64,000 nt of DNA, taken from positions 1,043,558 through 1,107,557 of the forward strand of contig VXAZ01003270.1 of the NCBI GenBank assembly GCA_013399875.1. Reading direction: 5' to 3'. The notes below the pieces were generated by a model that worked only from the letters and a program-made list of their open reading frames with translations, ran no database searches and was not told where the DNA came from. The number at the start of each line of letters is the position of its first letter. The first letter of the stretch is position 1. The translations under genes and the position numbers were made by a program. The DNA comes from Gymnorhina tibicen (Eukaryota > Chordata > Aves > Passeriformes > Artamidae). Of this stretch, positions 11,451 through 24,029 are shown one piece after another.

Positions 11451-14400
11451 TGTTCCAAGTCTTTTCAGCAAAAAAACCAAGAGAACAACAGATGCAGATG
11501 AATCCAAAAGCAGAGAGGTCTTATGAAATGAAGGGATTGTTTTTAATAGTTGATGAGCATGCAGGCTGGGCTTCTTAATGACGCTTGGACCCAGTTCTAC
11601 CACTGTTTTTCCAAAGGAAAAGCTACTGCTGAGTGCACAGCAAAAGTATCCACAAAGTTGTTTATCATTTAGGGAGTCTTCCTTAAACTGAACGATGTCT
11701 TGAAAATGCATGTTATTTTGTATACTGCTCCATCTGAGGAACTACTGAAGTTTCCTTCTCTAAGGATCCTAACGTTTCTCAGGTTTTTTTCCACTAGCCA
11801 GAGAGGAGCTGGCTGGTGTAAACTGCAGCAACAATTTTCTGGGGTCATGCATGCTGTGGTGTCAGAGAAATCTGGGAAGTCAGCTTCCAGAGTTCCTGTT
11901 TTATTTTCCTGCCCTGAGGCAAAAATGGTCTTAATAGTATTGAGCGAGACCCAGCTAAGGATATGTCCTACAGCAGGTCTTGCTATGTTAGTTTATAACA
12001 TTTTCAGGCCCCCAGATATGGGTGTCAATGGTGCTTATGTTCTTCTACAAGTATCAGGGAAGTTAAACTGGCAGAACTGGGGTGAGGTGGGAAGAAAAGG
12101 GAAGGAAACCTCTGCACACTCCTTCCTCTGGCCCCAGGGGATTCGTTCTGTTTGCGTTTGGCTTGTCTGAGCTACAGTGCAGTGGGCAGAGAGGAAGCTG
12201 GAGTGAAGCTGTAAACTCACCTCAAATCTGACTGCATCCTCGTCCTGATGCCTTTTTTTATTAGGCAGTGGTGTACAAAGCCTCCCTGTACATAGTGAAG
12301 TACCCTCCACTTGACTTAGTGGTGTCTTCTCACTAAAGTCGTATCTTTTACCAGCTAGCAGCATTTCAGGCTAGCCAAATGAGAAGGAAAGGCCATGGTT
12401 AGGCAGAGACTAATTAGAGGGACTAATCAAGGACGCTGGCAATAGTGTGGACAGCCTGTGGAAAAGAGGGATGAGGAGGCACCTGTGTTCCCCAGCCTCC
12501 CACTAACAGAGCCTTGCTGCTTCACGTGGCTACTACAAACTTATGCAAGGGCTGTGAATTCCTGTGGTGTTTCTTTACCTCTGTCTCAGCCAGGCAAAAG
12601 CTCTGTGGAGGTAGAATAGCTCATGCTACACATCAACACAGTGCAAAAGGGCACCTTCCTTCTCCTACACATCTCATCAAGCTGACCAAGGCAGATTTTC
12701 AGCCTACTTGATAATACCTAAATCACTCTAATGGGGAGGAGATAGCAAAGATAAGCTTGTGATGTGGATGTGATGAAGTTTGTGGATGCCTGGGAACTTC
12801 CTTGTGCTATTTGGAAGTGCTACTTCTTAGAGGTTGACCTATATGTAAACTGAAGCTCTGGATCCTGCCAAATTCTTCACTCAGGGTATTGCAGAGACTG
12901 CTGAATTCAGGGACAGCAACAGCAGTCCTGCATTTCTTTATGCCATTTTAAAATAGGCCATCAACTCAAAAGCATAATCTTACATTTAATCTAGAAAGGA
13001 TTTTGAGCTGTGCTGAAAGTTCAGCTCAGTTAGGATAGCTCAGGGCCACACTCGTTTACCCCAAATGTGTTACTTTTTGTTAAGGGCTGGGTGCAGCAGC
13101 TGGCTGAGGGGAAAGGGGAGAGAGATGCTGCGTAGGACTGCAGCCACATGCCACATAGTGCAACTGTGCATGGCACACACAGCTACATGTGAGTGGGAGG
13201 GGAGAGGGGAAGGAGAAAAGATCAGACCACTGCAGTGCCCTGGGCTTCTCTGGCAAAATTGTAGAGGACTTAAAAGGAGTGATAGACTAGGTGGAAGCAG
13301 CATTAAAAATAATTGCATTCTGCTGCTTTGGTTATAATGTGTCCCTTGTTCATAACTCCATCCGTGACTCAAGTGCCCTGCAGAAGTCTGGACAGGTGAC
13401 AGCTAATAAATTCATTTATTGCGAGGGCTGTTTGTTTCAAATTCAGAACTGAAAGTTCATCTGCAGGTGCAGCAGGGCTGTGCAGGGAAGCAAACACAGA
13501 TTTACAGCTGTTGTGGCTTACTCCACTCTGCTACAACAAATCATTTTGTTTAGGAAAGAGGCTCTGCTGCTGGCCAACCAAGACGTGGTCAGAAATTTGA
13601 AACGCTGCTTTGTTAGTTTAAATGAAAACATGGCTGGACATGTTCAGGTGGGCATTATTTTTTAACATTTAGTGAAATCTGTCATAAATCAAATACTGAT
13701 TGAAACTGAACAAAATGTGCTTTGCTTTCCACTGTCGTTTGCGATCTTCTTCCTTTGCCATTGTGAGGGTGAATCAAGATGAGAATTTTAAAGTGTTCAG
13801 CTCCAAAGGCCAGTTATTACTTCCTCCTGTGATCCTGTCTGATTTTCTGAAAATGAGTCAGTCATTTTCTGCTAGAATTCGGTGCAGGCTGAGCCTTTTC
13901 TCTGAGCTCCGCTCTGCAAGACAAAAAAACATATTGCTTCACAGGCAAAGCAAGTCTGCACAATAGAAGACTTCCTTACAACTGGGCTCTGCCAAGTCTG
14001 CTCTGAGCCCTGCAAGGAGTCATGTTACTCCTCAGCAAGGTCATACAGGCCTAAAATAATCACTGATGTTTATCTTTCCCAGAGGATATTAAGCACCCCC
14101 AAACACCACCACAAGAACATCTATTAAAAAAAAAGAGAAAAGGATTAAAAATAGTTTGCACCTCAGCTATCAGTAGAAAAGCATTATGGCTTTGCCTTTT
14201 CCAATTAATATTTTGCAATCTCACATCTGAAGTGCTGAATTACGCCAACAGTGGGGGAGGAACAGCTCTGCTGTTTTTCATTGATGCTATATCTTCCTAT
14301 TTACTTAGAAGCAGGCTGTGTACTCTTCTCATCATTTTGTTGCCGTACCTTGGCTGTGTGCTGTTTTTACACTGCTTTCGCCACAGGGAGAACTGGAGGA

Positions 14401-15589
14401 TGGCTGCATTAGGGCAGTGCTGAGGCTATGTTACAGCCTAGATACTTGCCTGAAGGTGCACTACCTGAATGCTTCATGGATCTAGATCTTTGCAACACCC
14501 TTGGAAAGGAGAAAAGTCATGTCAGCCTCTTTCCACAGACACAGAAGGAGGAGGCTTGGGAGGAGTGTGAACTGGCAGCTGAACTCTGCTCTCTACCCAG
14601 TGCCGGTGGCTGTCACACCACAGCTCCATCACCTCGCCACTGCCTTGTGTGCTCCCAAGTGGTCTGGAGCAGCTCCAGATGAGCAGAAATGCTGCAGAAT
14701 GAGCTGGTGATGAAGAAGGGAAGGGTGAGCAGGCCATGCCTTGAGTCAGGCTTCAGGAAAAGTAGCAGGGACTGCTGGACACAGAGGATCTAAGCCTATA
14801 TGAGGGTCCCAAATCACAGGGATTTTATCCCAGTCAAGGCTGTCCAGCACTGCTGTTAATGATTTGCAGTGCAGGAAAGAAAATATACAAATGCTTTGCA
14901 GGCCATATTCCCCTGCCTTTCATGCCTGCACCTCTGAACACCCATTTACTTCAGTCTTCCCTTCAACACTGTGTATTTGGCACATCCTCTCATGCCTACA
15001 TATCCAAATTCACAAGCCTCCTCTGGCTGGCTGGAGCGAGAGACATTTCCTCGCCACAGTGGTGTTCGTGGGAAGATGTGTGCTCGGGGGGATGCAAAAA
15101 GCTTCAGGCAAGTTCTTTGTGTTTTGACAGACTTTGCTGAAGGATTTTGCTCTGACTTGAGCCAGACGTGGTACTGGCAGATGCTGTGCAAGCTTCCCAC
15201 GCAGCACGGGCAGTGCCTCTCGGATCTGACCTGCAACCACCGCCCCTCCCTCACCCCCCTTCCCTCTCCCCTCTCAGCCCAGGCCAGCGTTTATCTTGAG
15301 CAGAGAGAGCTCTCCCTGCCAGATTGCGTGGTGGTTCTCTGATGTGAACAGATGGGACTAGGGGGGCAGGCTACATCTGTTCCCTGAATTCTTCCACCTT
15401 CGCAATTGTTTGCAAATGGGTGAGAGCTCTGGGAGGCTGGGAAACTACGGGTTTGGGCTCAAAATGTTCTTTTCCTGTAACACGCTCAAAAGTGAACCTG
15501 TGCTGTGTAATTAAGTTTGACGCTGACGAGGAAAACACCTGCTGGTGCAAGCAGCTTGCCTCTTTACCCACAGAAGCACGGATTCTTTG
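11451..15589. other. Long non-coding stretch, no gene recognised
   Basis: The longest open frames here are 156 codons (11700-12170, plus), 123 codons (14971-15342, plus) and 102 codons (14946-15254, minus). They overlap each other in different frames and lack domains, signal peptides or a plausible splice context. Positions 15040-15340 are moderately GC-rich but are not a CpG island. No RNA gene or microsatellite longer than about 15 bp was seen. Confidence 0.55.
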
Positions 15590-15700
15590 CAGGGCTAGTG
15601 CTAATGCTTTCTTCAGTCCAGTTTGGAAAGGCCCAAGTGAAGAAACATGCCTCGGGATACCATTCCACAGCTTCACAGCACCAGGGTGTGTTTTTTTGAG
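15590..15700 (-). mobile_element. L3/CR1-like LINE relic, end of ORF2, reverse orientation
   Basis: The minus-strand translation contains AVKLWNGIPRHVSSLGPFQT followed by GLKKAL. It matches the pattern of the C-terminal end of CR1/L3-group LINE ORF2 proteins (a 'LWN-LP' motif, then a spaced 'F...LK/D-AL'). At DNA level the minus strand reads GCTGTGAAGCTGTGGAATGG and later CCAAACTGGACTGAAGAAAG, like the old sauropsid L3/CR1 consensus. It is about 110 bp and sits inside a 112-codon open frame whose remainder is not LINE-like. It is a relic without function. Confidence 0.6.
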
Positions 15701-18700
15701 ATTCAGCATGGATTTAATTCCTGTTTCAATTTCTCATTATGTTTATGTAACTGATTTTCAGAAGGCCTCAGCTCTCATTTCTTTGCAAGTACTAGTCACA
15801 GACAGATGTAAATAGCAAAAGAAGGCTGAATCCTTTGTGGAAAATGGGCCATAAACTCTTACCTTTCCAATTTTTACATACTTTAAGCATTTTCAGGTTG
15901 TTATCATCCATGTTTACTTCTCCTGCTTATTTCTTGACAGATTCTCCATACAGTGCATGAGTTTTCCAAATAAATCATGCCATCTTGCCTCCTGGACACA
16001 ATCGCCTCTGTCCATCCTGTTCTTGCCAGGGAATGAGCTGGCCCCATCTCTCTCACCCTGTCTTCTGTCCAACAGAGCATCATTTTATGGGCCACCCAAA
16101 GCCCTAAGGGCTAGGGCCACACATGCTGAGCCCTAGCAAACCCACTGATGCCAGCTCTGGGCAGGGCAGCCCTGCTGGCTCACTGTCACCTGAGAATGCC
16201 CTCCCACATACCTGACATCGGAGGGACTCGACCACTTGAGACCATACTGCGTGTCCATGCTGAGTCCCCTTACGCCCGTCTCCTCCCGGCACAGCAGTGC
16301 CAGGATGTGGAAGCCCGTTTCCCGTGTGCTGGGCTCACACACCTGCGGACCCCTGCCCTCTGGTCGGTGATGCTGTGCTGTAGGACTGGTTTCTCAGGAG
16401 GACAGCAGTACCTACTTCCTGTACAAAGAAGTGTGAAATGAGAGCTTGGGTATGGCTGAGACTCTGGTTGTGCATGTTTATGGCACTCGTCTGCTCTTCC
16501 TCTGTACTCTCATCTGCACTTGGACTCCACCTTGCTGAATGTGTGTGAGCCAAGTAAGTATTTTCCTCAGGCAACAAGCTGCCATTTTTTGCCCAAATTA
16601 AAGATCAGCTTCTTACACCTTCTAAGTGCAGGTTTCTTTCCATTTGCAATACTCTGCTGTTTTCATTGTTTCTTCATGTTTCTCCAGTTCTGCTAGCAGT
16701 TGGTGATTTCATTCCTGAACTGTTTATTTCTTCTTTCAGATTATTTGTAAGTACTAAAAAAAATTCTACTTTAATACACTGATTCATGCATTGCCTCACA
16801 GGGCAGAACTCATTACATTTACATGAGAATTAGCCTTTGGTTATGAACCTTCAGCCAGTTTTCAAACCACATCACAGTGGCCCTATTCTGGCATACTGAA
16901 TTATTTCTCTTTTAAGATTTTATCCATTGGTAATAGTGTGTGTTTTAAAATAAAAGGAAACACTAATTTTAAATCTATGCTGCCTATTATTTGGGTTTCC
17001 TTTTCCCTCTGGATGTTTAGCAAATTATTATGTCTTGATATCGTTTTCATTATTTTACTGTGAAGAGCGGCTAGATATGAAAGATTACAATTACTACAAT
17101 CACTCCAGGATCAAAAAGCACTACTATGCTTGCTTTTCTTTGGTCTTTCACTTCCTTCCCACTGAGCAGGGCAGTCGGCACTGCGGTAGAGCCCAGTGTT
17201 AGGGGATTCAGAACAACTGCCTTTCATTCAAAGGCTTAATGTTCCTGGCTTAACGTTCCCCGTGAGTATTGTGTTAGCTCCCTCTCTCAGGAAAACGGGA
17301 GTATCTGTATTTTGATCTTCCGGGTGATACGGATTCCAGTTTCTTCCCCATGAGAATAATTACTTACTCTTCACGTCGGAGTTAACCATTATGTTTGTTC
17401 CTAGACTGAAGGGACTGAGGTCCAGAGGAAGGCAGGGTTATATTCTTGAGTGAAATGGGTTCACTGAGTTCCAAGTGCATCTTCAAAACCACTATTCCTA
17501 GTGAGTATCAACAACCTTTCACCGAGCTCCGTGCTGTTACATGTGACCAGATTGGACAGGAGTCACTTTTGGAAAGTGTAGTGAGAAATGTCCTCCCAGG
17601 TATGACACACATTGTTGATTTCTGTACAGAACTCCTATAAACCTTTACAAAATGCCCGGGACAGCAAGAAGCAGGGGCTATGATCAAGCATGTTTTTGTC
17701 TTTTCATTAGGAAACGAACTATGGACCCATAATTCACACAGCTGTGGCCAAATTTTAACTGTCTTTAGTCAAATCTGCCTAAAAACTGGCTGGTGACAGT
17801 GGTTTTCATGTTGTTCAAAGAGTCCAACAAGAAACAGACGATGCTATAAATGACATTTTAGACACAGTGTTGGTTTTTTGAGCACAGAAACAGTCTATAT
17901 CTGAGCTGGATGCAAAACATGCTTTGTTGGTGGTTACAGGCTTGGTTTTCCCTGTGGTTAGGGAGGGACTGTGGGATTTGAATGGTGATCTGGGAAATAG
18001 TCATCCCTCCTTGTTTCTTAATAAGGCAGATGTCTGTCTTATCATAAAAATTTGCAGGAGCTGTGGCTTTAATAAAGAAATCTTATTTTACATGTATCTA
18101 TTGAGTTCTCCAGTGCCCTCCTCCAAAACAAATCTTAGACATCTATAGCAGAGCTGACCTTCCTGGATCCTGTTGTGTCCGTGGAGTGAAATAAGAACAC
18201 CTTGGGTAGTATTTGATCTATGAACATCCAAAATAGGTCAGAAAAATAATACCTTAAAAATGCTTACTATTTTCCATTGAATAAAACCCAAAACGTTTAG
18301 AGTGAATGACTCCTCCTTAGAGCTCTACAAATAGGTGAGATACGGCCTGCCTGTTAGTGTGTGCCACAGGAGGAGAAAGGTGAACATGCCATTTAAGATT
18401 GAGGTGAAAGCTTTCAGAGTACTTCTATAATGTAAGTCAAACAGGGCCTGGAGGCAGCCCTTGAGGGCTCACGTGTAAGGCCCACTATCAAAGCCTCTGA
18501 GCTGTCCTCTGCCTGTGCTTGCCCTGTGGCTCAGCAAGCCACCACGTGTGCCCAGACAAGCTCTGCGCCAGCCGAAGGGTCAGGAGGCAGTCGTGGGGCA
18601 TGGCACAGAGCTCTTGGCACTACACAGAGTATGTGGAAGCACAGCCTGGAGCTACTGGTCTGAACCGGTGTTGGCCATAGGGAGAGGAGGCCGCTGTAGG

Positions 18701-21384
18701 GACTGATTTGCCTGGTGCAAGGATACATATCCACCTTTTTCTTTGGCCACGTGGCATGTCTTGCACTTGGGATTTATCCCAGTGCCTTGGTCTTGGGACT
18801 TGAATGCCCTCACGTCCCAGTGACACCTCTATAAGGACACTGAAGATCTCATAAATAGAGGTCTCCAGTGCAGCTCTTGCTGTAGATGACTATTGCTAGT
18901 CAGCAGTGATGGTTGGATAGAAAGAATTTGATCCCTACCAAATTTAATGCACAGAGCAGAAATTGAAAAGAGGTACTTTTTGATATGAAAAAGCAGAGTT
19001 TGTTTAGAGCCTTTTGAACATCTCAGTGTTTTTTCCTTCCTTGCCAGGCTTTTAATGGTAGGAGAAAAGTATCACACTAGCAGCATTGCCAGCTTTATGA
19101 TTTTGTCATGAGACAGTGTTTTCTATTTTGCTTAAAACCCCAGCTCCTAGAAACAATGGATTATGTGAGAATCTCTCAGCTCTGCTCTGAAAAGCAAAGA
19201 AAATTTCTAGAGCTTTTTTTGTCAGAAAAATGATTGAAACATGACCCCAATTATATTCTAAGAAATCCAAAACCATGTTTGGAATGGATTACACTTTTTA
19301 TGTGCATGGTTTGAAGTCAATCGTGTGATTTTTCATTTGGAGGGAGACATCTGACTCATGATTTCTGAATGCTTGGGGAGTGGTGCTATTACACTGGGGA
19401 TACCACTGGTGTTTCCAAATCTGTTGAATGATTTCTGACACAAAATGCTTTAGCTCCTTAAAGCAATGTTTTTATTTGGTAAGATGGATAGGACAGATTC
19501 TGCTTTAAAAATATATGAAACACACTTTTGTTTTGTTTTTGCTGAGCAGCAGAAACATTGAGCAGACCCTGTGCAAATCCCTAAAGATGAATTGTAATGC
19601 TTTTTGGTATGCACAGAGAGTATCTGAGTTCACCACAACATAGACTTGACCAAAAGGTCCAGTCCTGTATATATTCAGTTCCTTTAGGGATAGTGAGCTC
19701 GTGGGACTTTTGTACTTCCTAAAAAGCCCCCTCTGCCCCTTTCAGAGTTAGAGCACCTCATAAAGACTGTGTAAATGCTCCTTTTGGGCAGCATAATTCA
19801 CTGTAATGGTTAGGCAGCAGTGCTGCCTGGGGAAGCAGCTACGGTGTGAATTGCCACAATAGGATGCACTGGCTCACATGTCCGTAGCTTAGTTCTAACC
19901 CAGGCTGTGAGCCAAGCCTTTCCCCTTGGACCCCTGCCTCTAAATGCTGTGGCCAGCCCAGAAGAGGCTCTGTGAGCACACAGTTTGTGGGGCACCTGGG
20001 CAGGGCTGAGTATGTTGTGGTGGGTTGGGTGTTAGAAAGCAAAGGCTGGTGCCTTTGAGGGCAGGAGTAACTATTCTTCGTTAGGGAATCATTTTTCAGT
20101 TTCTGGGTTTAAACAAAGGCAGATGATAGCGATAGAAGACATGGCTAATGAACCTGCTCCCTCTGGGAGCCCTGTGACACACAGTGTCAGCACCTGGTAG
20201 ATGATGCCATTCACTGTGATGCCAGTGTTTGCCCAGAACACATGGTAGGTCTGGCATTGCTGCCATGCATGCAGGCACTACTAAAATATCTTCTGGCTTT
20301 TATTTATTGTTAGCGTATTTTTACTTGAGCAAACCCCCTTCAGAATTACCTGTAAAATGGGATTAAGGAGCATTTTTCTTGCTGAGGGCTCCACAGGCCT
20401 TTCAGATTTTTTTGATGAACCATGCATTTGCAAAAACATATCCTGCATGCTTGCCAGTAATAAGGTGAAAAAGCATACACAGGCTTTAGTTGTTCCAAAG
20501 GCGTAATGTTCTTTCCCCAGAGTAATTGAAAGACACTGCCTGAGTCCATGAGCCAAACTATGCCCCTGATTACTTAATTTGATGGGGTTGTGTATAAGGT
20601 CCCATAATTAAATGAAACTGCCAAGACTGGTGCTTGGTATAAAATCCGTTGCACTGTTGGGACGATTATATCTAGGGGGAGTTTGAACTATGTTTTTCAG
20701 TCTCACTCTCTTCTTCATGTACTTTTCTGGTACTCCTTTTTAGCTTCGTTGTTTTAGATCAAAATTATCAGAAGTTAATAAGAGCCATAAATTAGGAGCA
20801 AGATTGCATAATCCAAGATTGTGAGATTTGGGATGTTTAAATTTTGCTGTGTTGCTAACAGCTGAGATGCTGGTTGCTTAGCACACGGCAAAAGCAGATC
20901 TGCTGAGATCTGCAGGAAATGAGTGCCTGAAGACAATATGAGATGGATGAGGGTCCCAGCATGGTGTGAGGTACCTTCTCCTCCTCCACAGGAGGATCAG
21001 AAGAGAGGTGTGAGAGGGGCCGAGGCAAGAAGCCCCTGCCCTCAGCTGATGTAGTAGGCTCACAGGTGTCACCTTTTAGGGCCAGATTAACACTGAAACA
21101 ATAGATGTAGGGGAAGCATCCCCTTGAAACACATCTAGTTGTTCTGTGGACTGTGAACAAGTGAGTCCTGGCTGCCTTGAGTGGATTCGCTGATGTCTAC
21201 TAAGGAATAAATCATCTCGGACCTTTGCCGCAGTGAGATCATGAATACACTTTTGTTTTCTCTGTCTGTTGTCAATAGTCATGCAGTTACCTAAAATGTT
21301 TTTAAATTCTTTTATATGTTCTTTTATATCTCAATGTTTGGTTAAAATTGGCCAACAAATATAAGAATTAGTGGTTAAGACTAG
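15701..21384. other. Long single-copy non-coding stretch
   Basis: No coding exon, RNA gene or clear transposon was recognised over 5.7 kb. Positions 16130-16380 are GC-richer with scattered CpG and a short inverted repeat (GCCCTA/TAGGGC at 16101-16117). Positions 16600-17130 and 18950-19620 are AT-rich. Positions 17390-17440 hold a weak 'actgaggtccagaggaag' string that could be a MIR remnant but is too short to call. Open frames are at most about 101 codons and domain-free. Confidence 0.55.
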
Positions 21385-22620
21385 GTAAATGCAGGTATTC
21401 TTGACTAACTTGATCTCCTTTTATGACAAGGACACCCACTTAGTTGATGAGGGAAAGGCTGTGGATGTTATCTACCTGGACTTTGTAAAGCCTTTGACAC
21501 CGTTTCCCACAATATTCTCTTGGAAAAACTGGCTGCTCATACTTGGATGGGTGCAGGGTCCACTGGGTGAAAAACTGGATGGATAGCTGGGTCCAGAGAG
21601 TGGTGCTGAATGGAGTGATGAACTGAACTCCAGCTGATGGCCGGTCACAAATGGTGTTCCCCAAGGCTTAGCGTTGGGACCAGTTTTGTTTAATATCTTT
21701 ATCCATAATCTGGGAGAGGGGATCGAGTGCAGCCTTGGTCAGTTTGCAAACAATACCAATTTGGGCAGGAGTGTCAATCTGCTGGAGGGTATAAAGGCTC
21801 TGCAGAGGGATGGACAGGCTGGATCAGTGAGCCAAGGCCAATTTATGAGGTTCAGTGATGCCAAGTCCTGGGTCCTGCACTTGGGTCACAACACCCCCAG
21901 CTACAGGTTGAGGTAAGGGGCTAGAAAGCTGCCCGGTGGAAAAGGCCCTGCGGGTGCTGGTCAATAGCAGTTGAACATGATCCAGCTGTGCCCTGGTGCC
22001 CAAGAAGGCCAATGGCATCCTGGCCTGGATCAGCAGTGGTGTGTCCAGCAGGACCAGGGCAGTGACCGTCCCCCTGTACTCAGCACTGCTGAGGCCACAC
22101 CTCCAATCCTGTGTTCAGTTCTGGGCCCCTCACTGCAAGAAAGACATTGAGGGGCTGGAGCGTGTCCAGAGAAGGGCAACGGAGCTGGGGAAGGGTCTGG
22201 AGCACAAAGCTGATGAGGAGCATCTTACAGAGCTGGAGTTGTTTAGCCACAGAAAAAGAAGCTCAGGGGGGACCCTACTGCTCTCTACAACTGCCTGAAA
22301 GGAGGGTGTAGCCAGGTGGGTTTTGGTCTCTTCACCCAAAGGTCAGAGGTGAAGGACAAGAAGAAACGGCCTCAAATTGCACCAGGGGAGGCTTAGACCA
22401 TACATTAGGAAAAATTTCTTCCCTAAGAGGATTCTCAAGCTTTGAACCAGGCTGCCTGGGGAAGTGGTGGAGTCATCATCCCTGGAGGTATTTAAAAGAC
22501 ATGTAGATGTGGCATTTAATGACATGGTTTAAGTGGTGAACTTGGCAGTGTAGGTTAATGGTAGGCTTGATGATCTTAGAGGTTTTTTCCAACCTAAACA
22601 GTTCTAAGATTCTGTGATTC
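21385..22620 (+). mobile_element. CR1 LINE, 3' 1.2 kb of element including RT end and 3' UTR
   Basis: This is the largest transposon in the window. It begins inside ORF2 (GAGGGAAAGGCTGTGGATGT near 21449) and runs through the RT palm region, the ORF2 C-terminus and the 3' UTR (GGCTTGATGATCTTAGAGG). It stops at AAGATTCTGTGATTC, the short ATTCTGTG-type tail that marks CR1 3' ends. A full CR1 is about 4.5 kb, so this copy is 5'-truncated, as most are. Many point changes and frameshifts show it is old relative to active chicken-type CR1. There is no poly(A) tail, as expected for CR1. Confidence 0.95.
21389..22525 (+). pseudogene. Dead CR1 ORF2 reverse-transcriptase fragment
   Basis: The reading frame survives as three pieces. 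Piece 1 (21389-21586) holds the VDVIYLDF motif with the first catalytic aspartate at about 21479-21481, then shifts frame. Piece 2 (21674-21916) holds GPVLFNIFIHNL and FANNTN at 21743-21760; in active CR1 this is an FADD-type motif, so both catalytic aspartates are asparagine here. Piece 3 (21996-22298) holds [20 protein letters not shown] and [17 protein letters not shown] from the C-terminal part. Two frameshifts, stops and loss of the catalytic pair make it non-functional. It is a fragment of a non-LTR retrotransposon, not a host gene. Confidence 0.9.
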
Positions 22621-23019
22621 ACATATGAGTACACATAGGACCACATGTACTTTTCCTTAGAAAACCAAGCAAAAAAAAGAAGACCACCCTAGTAAGAGAG
22701 GAGGCCAAGGAAAACTACAATGCCCTGTGTTATTAAGGAGAGCTTTGTGGTGGGTCTTTCTGGGTTCAGGGTGCATGAGGGCCTCATCCTGACTTCCTCC
22801 ACACAACGTAATCCCACAGAGGACCAGCAGTGACTCAGCTCCTTTACCACTCACTGTGGGTACTACCTGTGGTGAATCCTCCCCACCCCTGGGCTTTTTT
22901 AAATTATATTTTTCTTCCTTAGTAGTTGGTGTAATGGCGTACAGCAGGCACTTTGGTATAGTGTCCATTTTGAAACACGCCCAAGACCTCTTGAACACCA
23001 CAATCCTTCAGTGGGAATC
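22621..23019. other. Non-coding flank of the CR1 copy
   Basis: An A-rich stretch at 22660-22680 follows the CR1 3' end. The remainder is single-copy DNA with domain-free open frames, and no target duplication could be identified. Confidence 0.5.
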
Positions 23020-23390
23020 ACTAATACAGTTTTCATTCAGTAACCCAAAGTCACATTTTTACCTGATATATCTTGAACAGTTCTTTAGCAAGCATGCTGC
23101 TTCCACATTACTGCTGATGGCTGATATTGGTGGTATAGCTTCTTTCGTTTCAGTACCCAAGAAGGAAATTGTACAAGTGTTTAGGAGTGCAATTAGCCTT
23201 TTTGTAGGTATCAATGCAAAGCCTCTTCTTCGACTGCTGAATCTGAGCCAATATTTAGCAAGAGAAGCTATTGGTGCAGCAAAAGTTATGGTCCTCAGTT
23301 TGCAAGTGAGTGCCAGCACTAATGAAAAGACCATGACATTTGTCTTCACTGATTTCTGTCTTGAGAAAGACAAAAAATATTGAATATCGA
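23020..23390 (+). other. Unassigned open block with splice-like edges
   Basis: A 175-codon plus frame (22856-23383) is open here, and a minus frame (23059-23373, 104 codons) is also open. The plus frame includes SKHAASTLLLMADIGGIASF, then VPKKEIVQVFRSAISLFV and NLSQYLAREAIGAAKVMV, which looks more protein-like than most frames in this window. Within it TCTTTCGTTTCAG (AG at 23152-23153) resembles a splice acceptor and TTGCAAGTGAGTG (GT at 23306-23307) resembles a donor, bounding a 152-bp segment with an open frame. I do not recognise the protein. It could be an exon, a retrocopy fragment, an old transposon or chance. Confidence 0.2.
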
Positions 23391-24029
23391 TCCTGCAATA
23401 GGATCAGGTAGGTAGAGTAGATTGGCATCCCATCTAAAGCAGAATGTCCCCTCTAGTTAACAATGTTTTAAGTATATATTTAAATCAGTTTTAAAGATTT
23501 TGCTGCTTAAGAAAGGTTTTTGTTGAATCAGAGACTGGATCCTTTAAGAGTGCTGTCTTTTGTGTGAAGGGCATATTCAAAACTGTAAATGAGAAAACTC
23601 TTTCTCTTGCTACTGGTGTTTGTCCTACTCTGACGATTTTTGCCAATTAACTGACAATTAGCAGCCCTAGAGTTTATTGTTTATTATTTTGTCTTATTTT
23701 CCCCTTTGTTAAATAAATGATCCAAAGTCAAGCTTTATGGATCACACCTCTTTGTTTGCCATTGTTGACGGATCATTTTCCACTCAGAATGGAAATGATT
23801 AAACCATATAAGAAAGGATCATGCTTGCCGCTTATTCTCTGGCATCATATATGGAAAAATATTGCAGCTGGTTGAATTGTCTAGTTGAAATTAGCCTTTA
23901 AAGGAAAACAAAACAGAAGGGAATTGTGCAAGTGGGTTCATTAGGGCTTTATCATAACAAGGAGTGAGTGGTGAAGAGGGAGAAAAGATGACGGAGTTCA
24001 TGTTCTTGCAGATTAATTTATCAGTCTTT
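23391..24029. other. AT-rich non-coding stretch
   Basis: No gene was recognised. Positions 23630-23760 are AT-rich with TTTATTGTTTATTATTTTG (forkhead-like cores) and CAATTAACTGACAATTAGC (homeodomain-like cores). Confidence 0.5.

Noticed and set aside
11700..12170. 156-codon plus open frame
   Set aside because: No domain or splice context, and overlapping minus frame of 109 codons.
20175..20189. TGACAC/GTGTCA inverted repeat
   Set aside because: Six-base arms with a 3-nt loop are common by chance in 64 kb.
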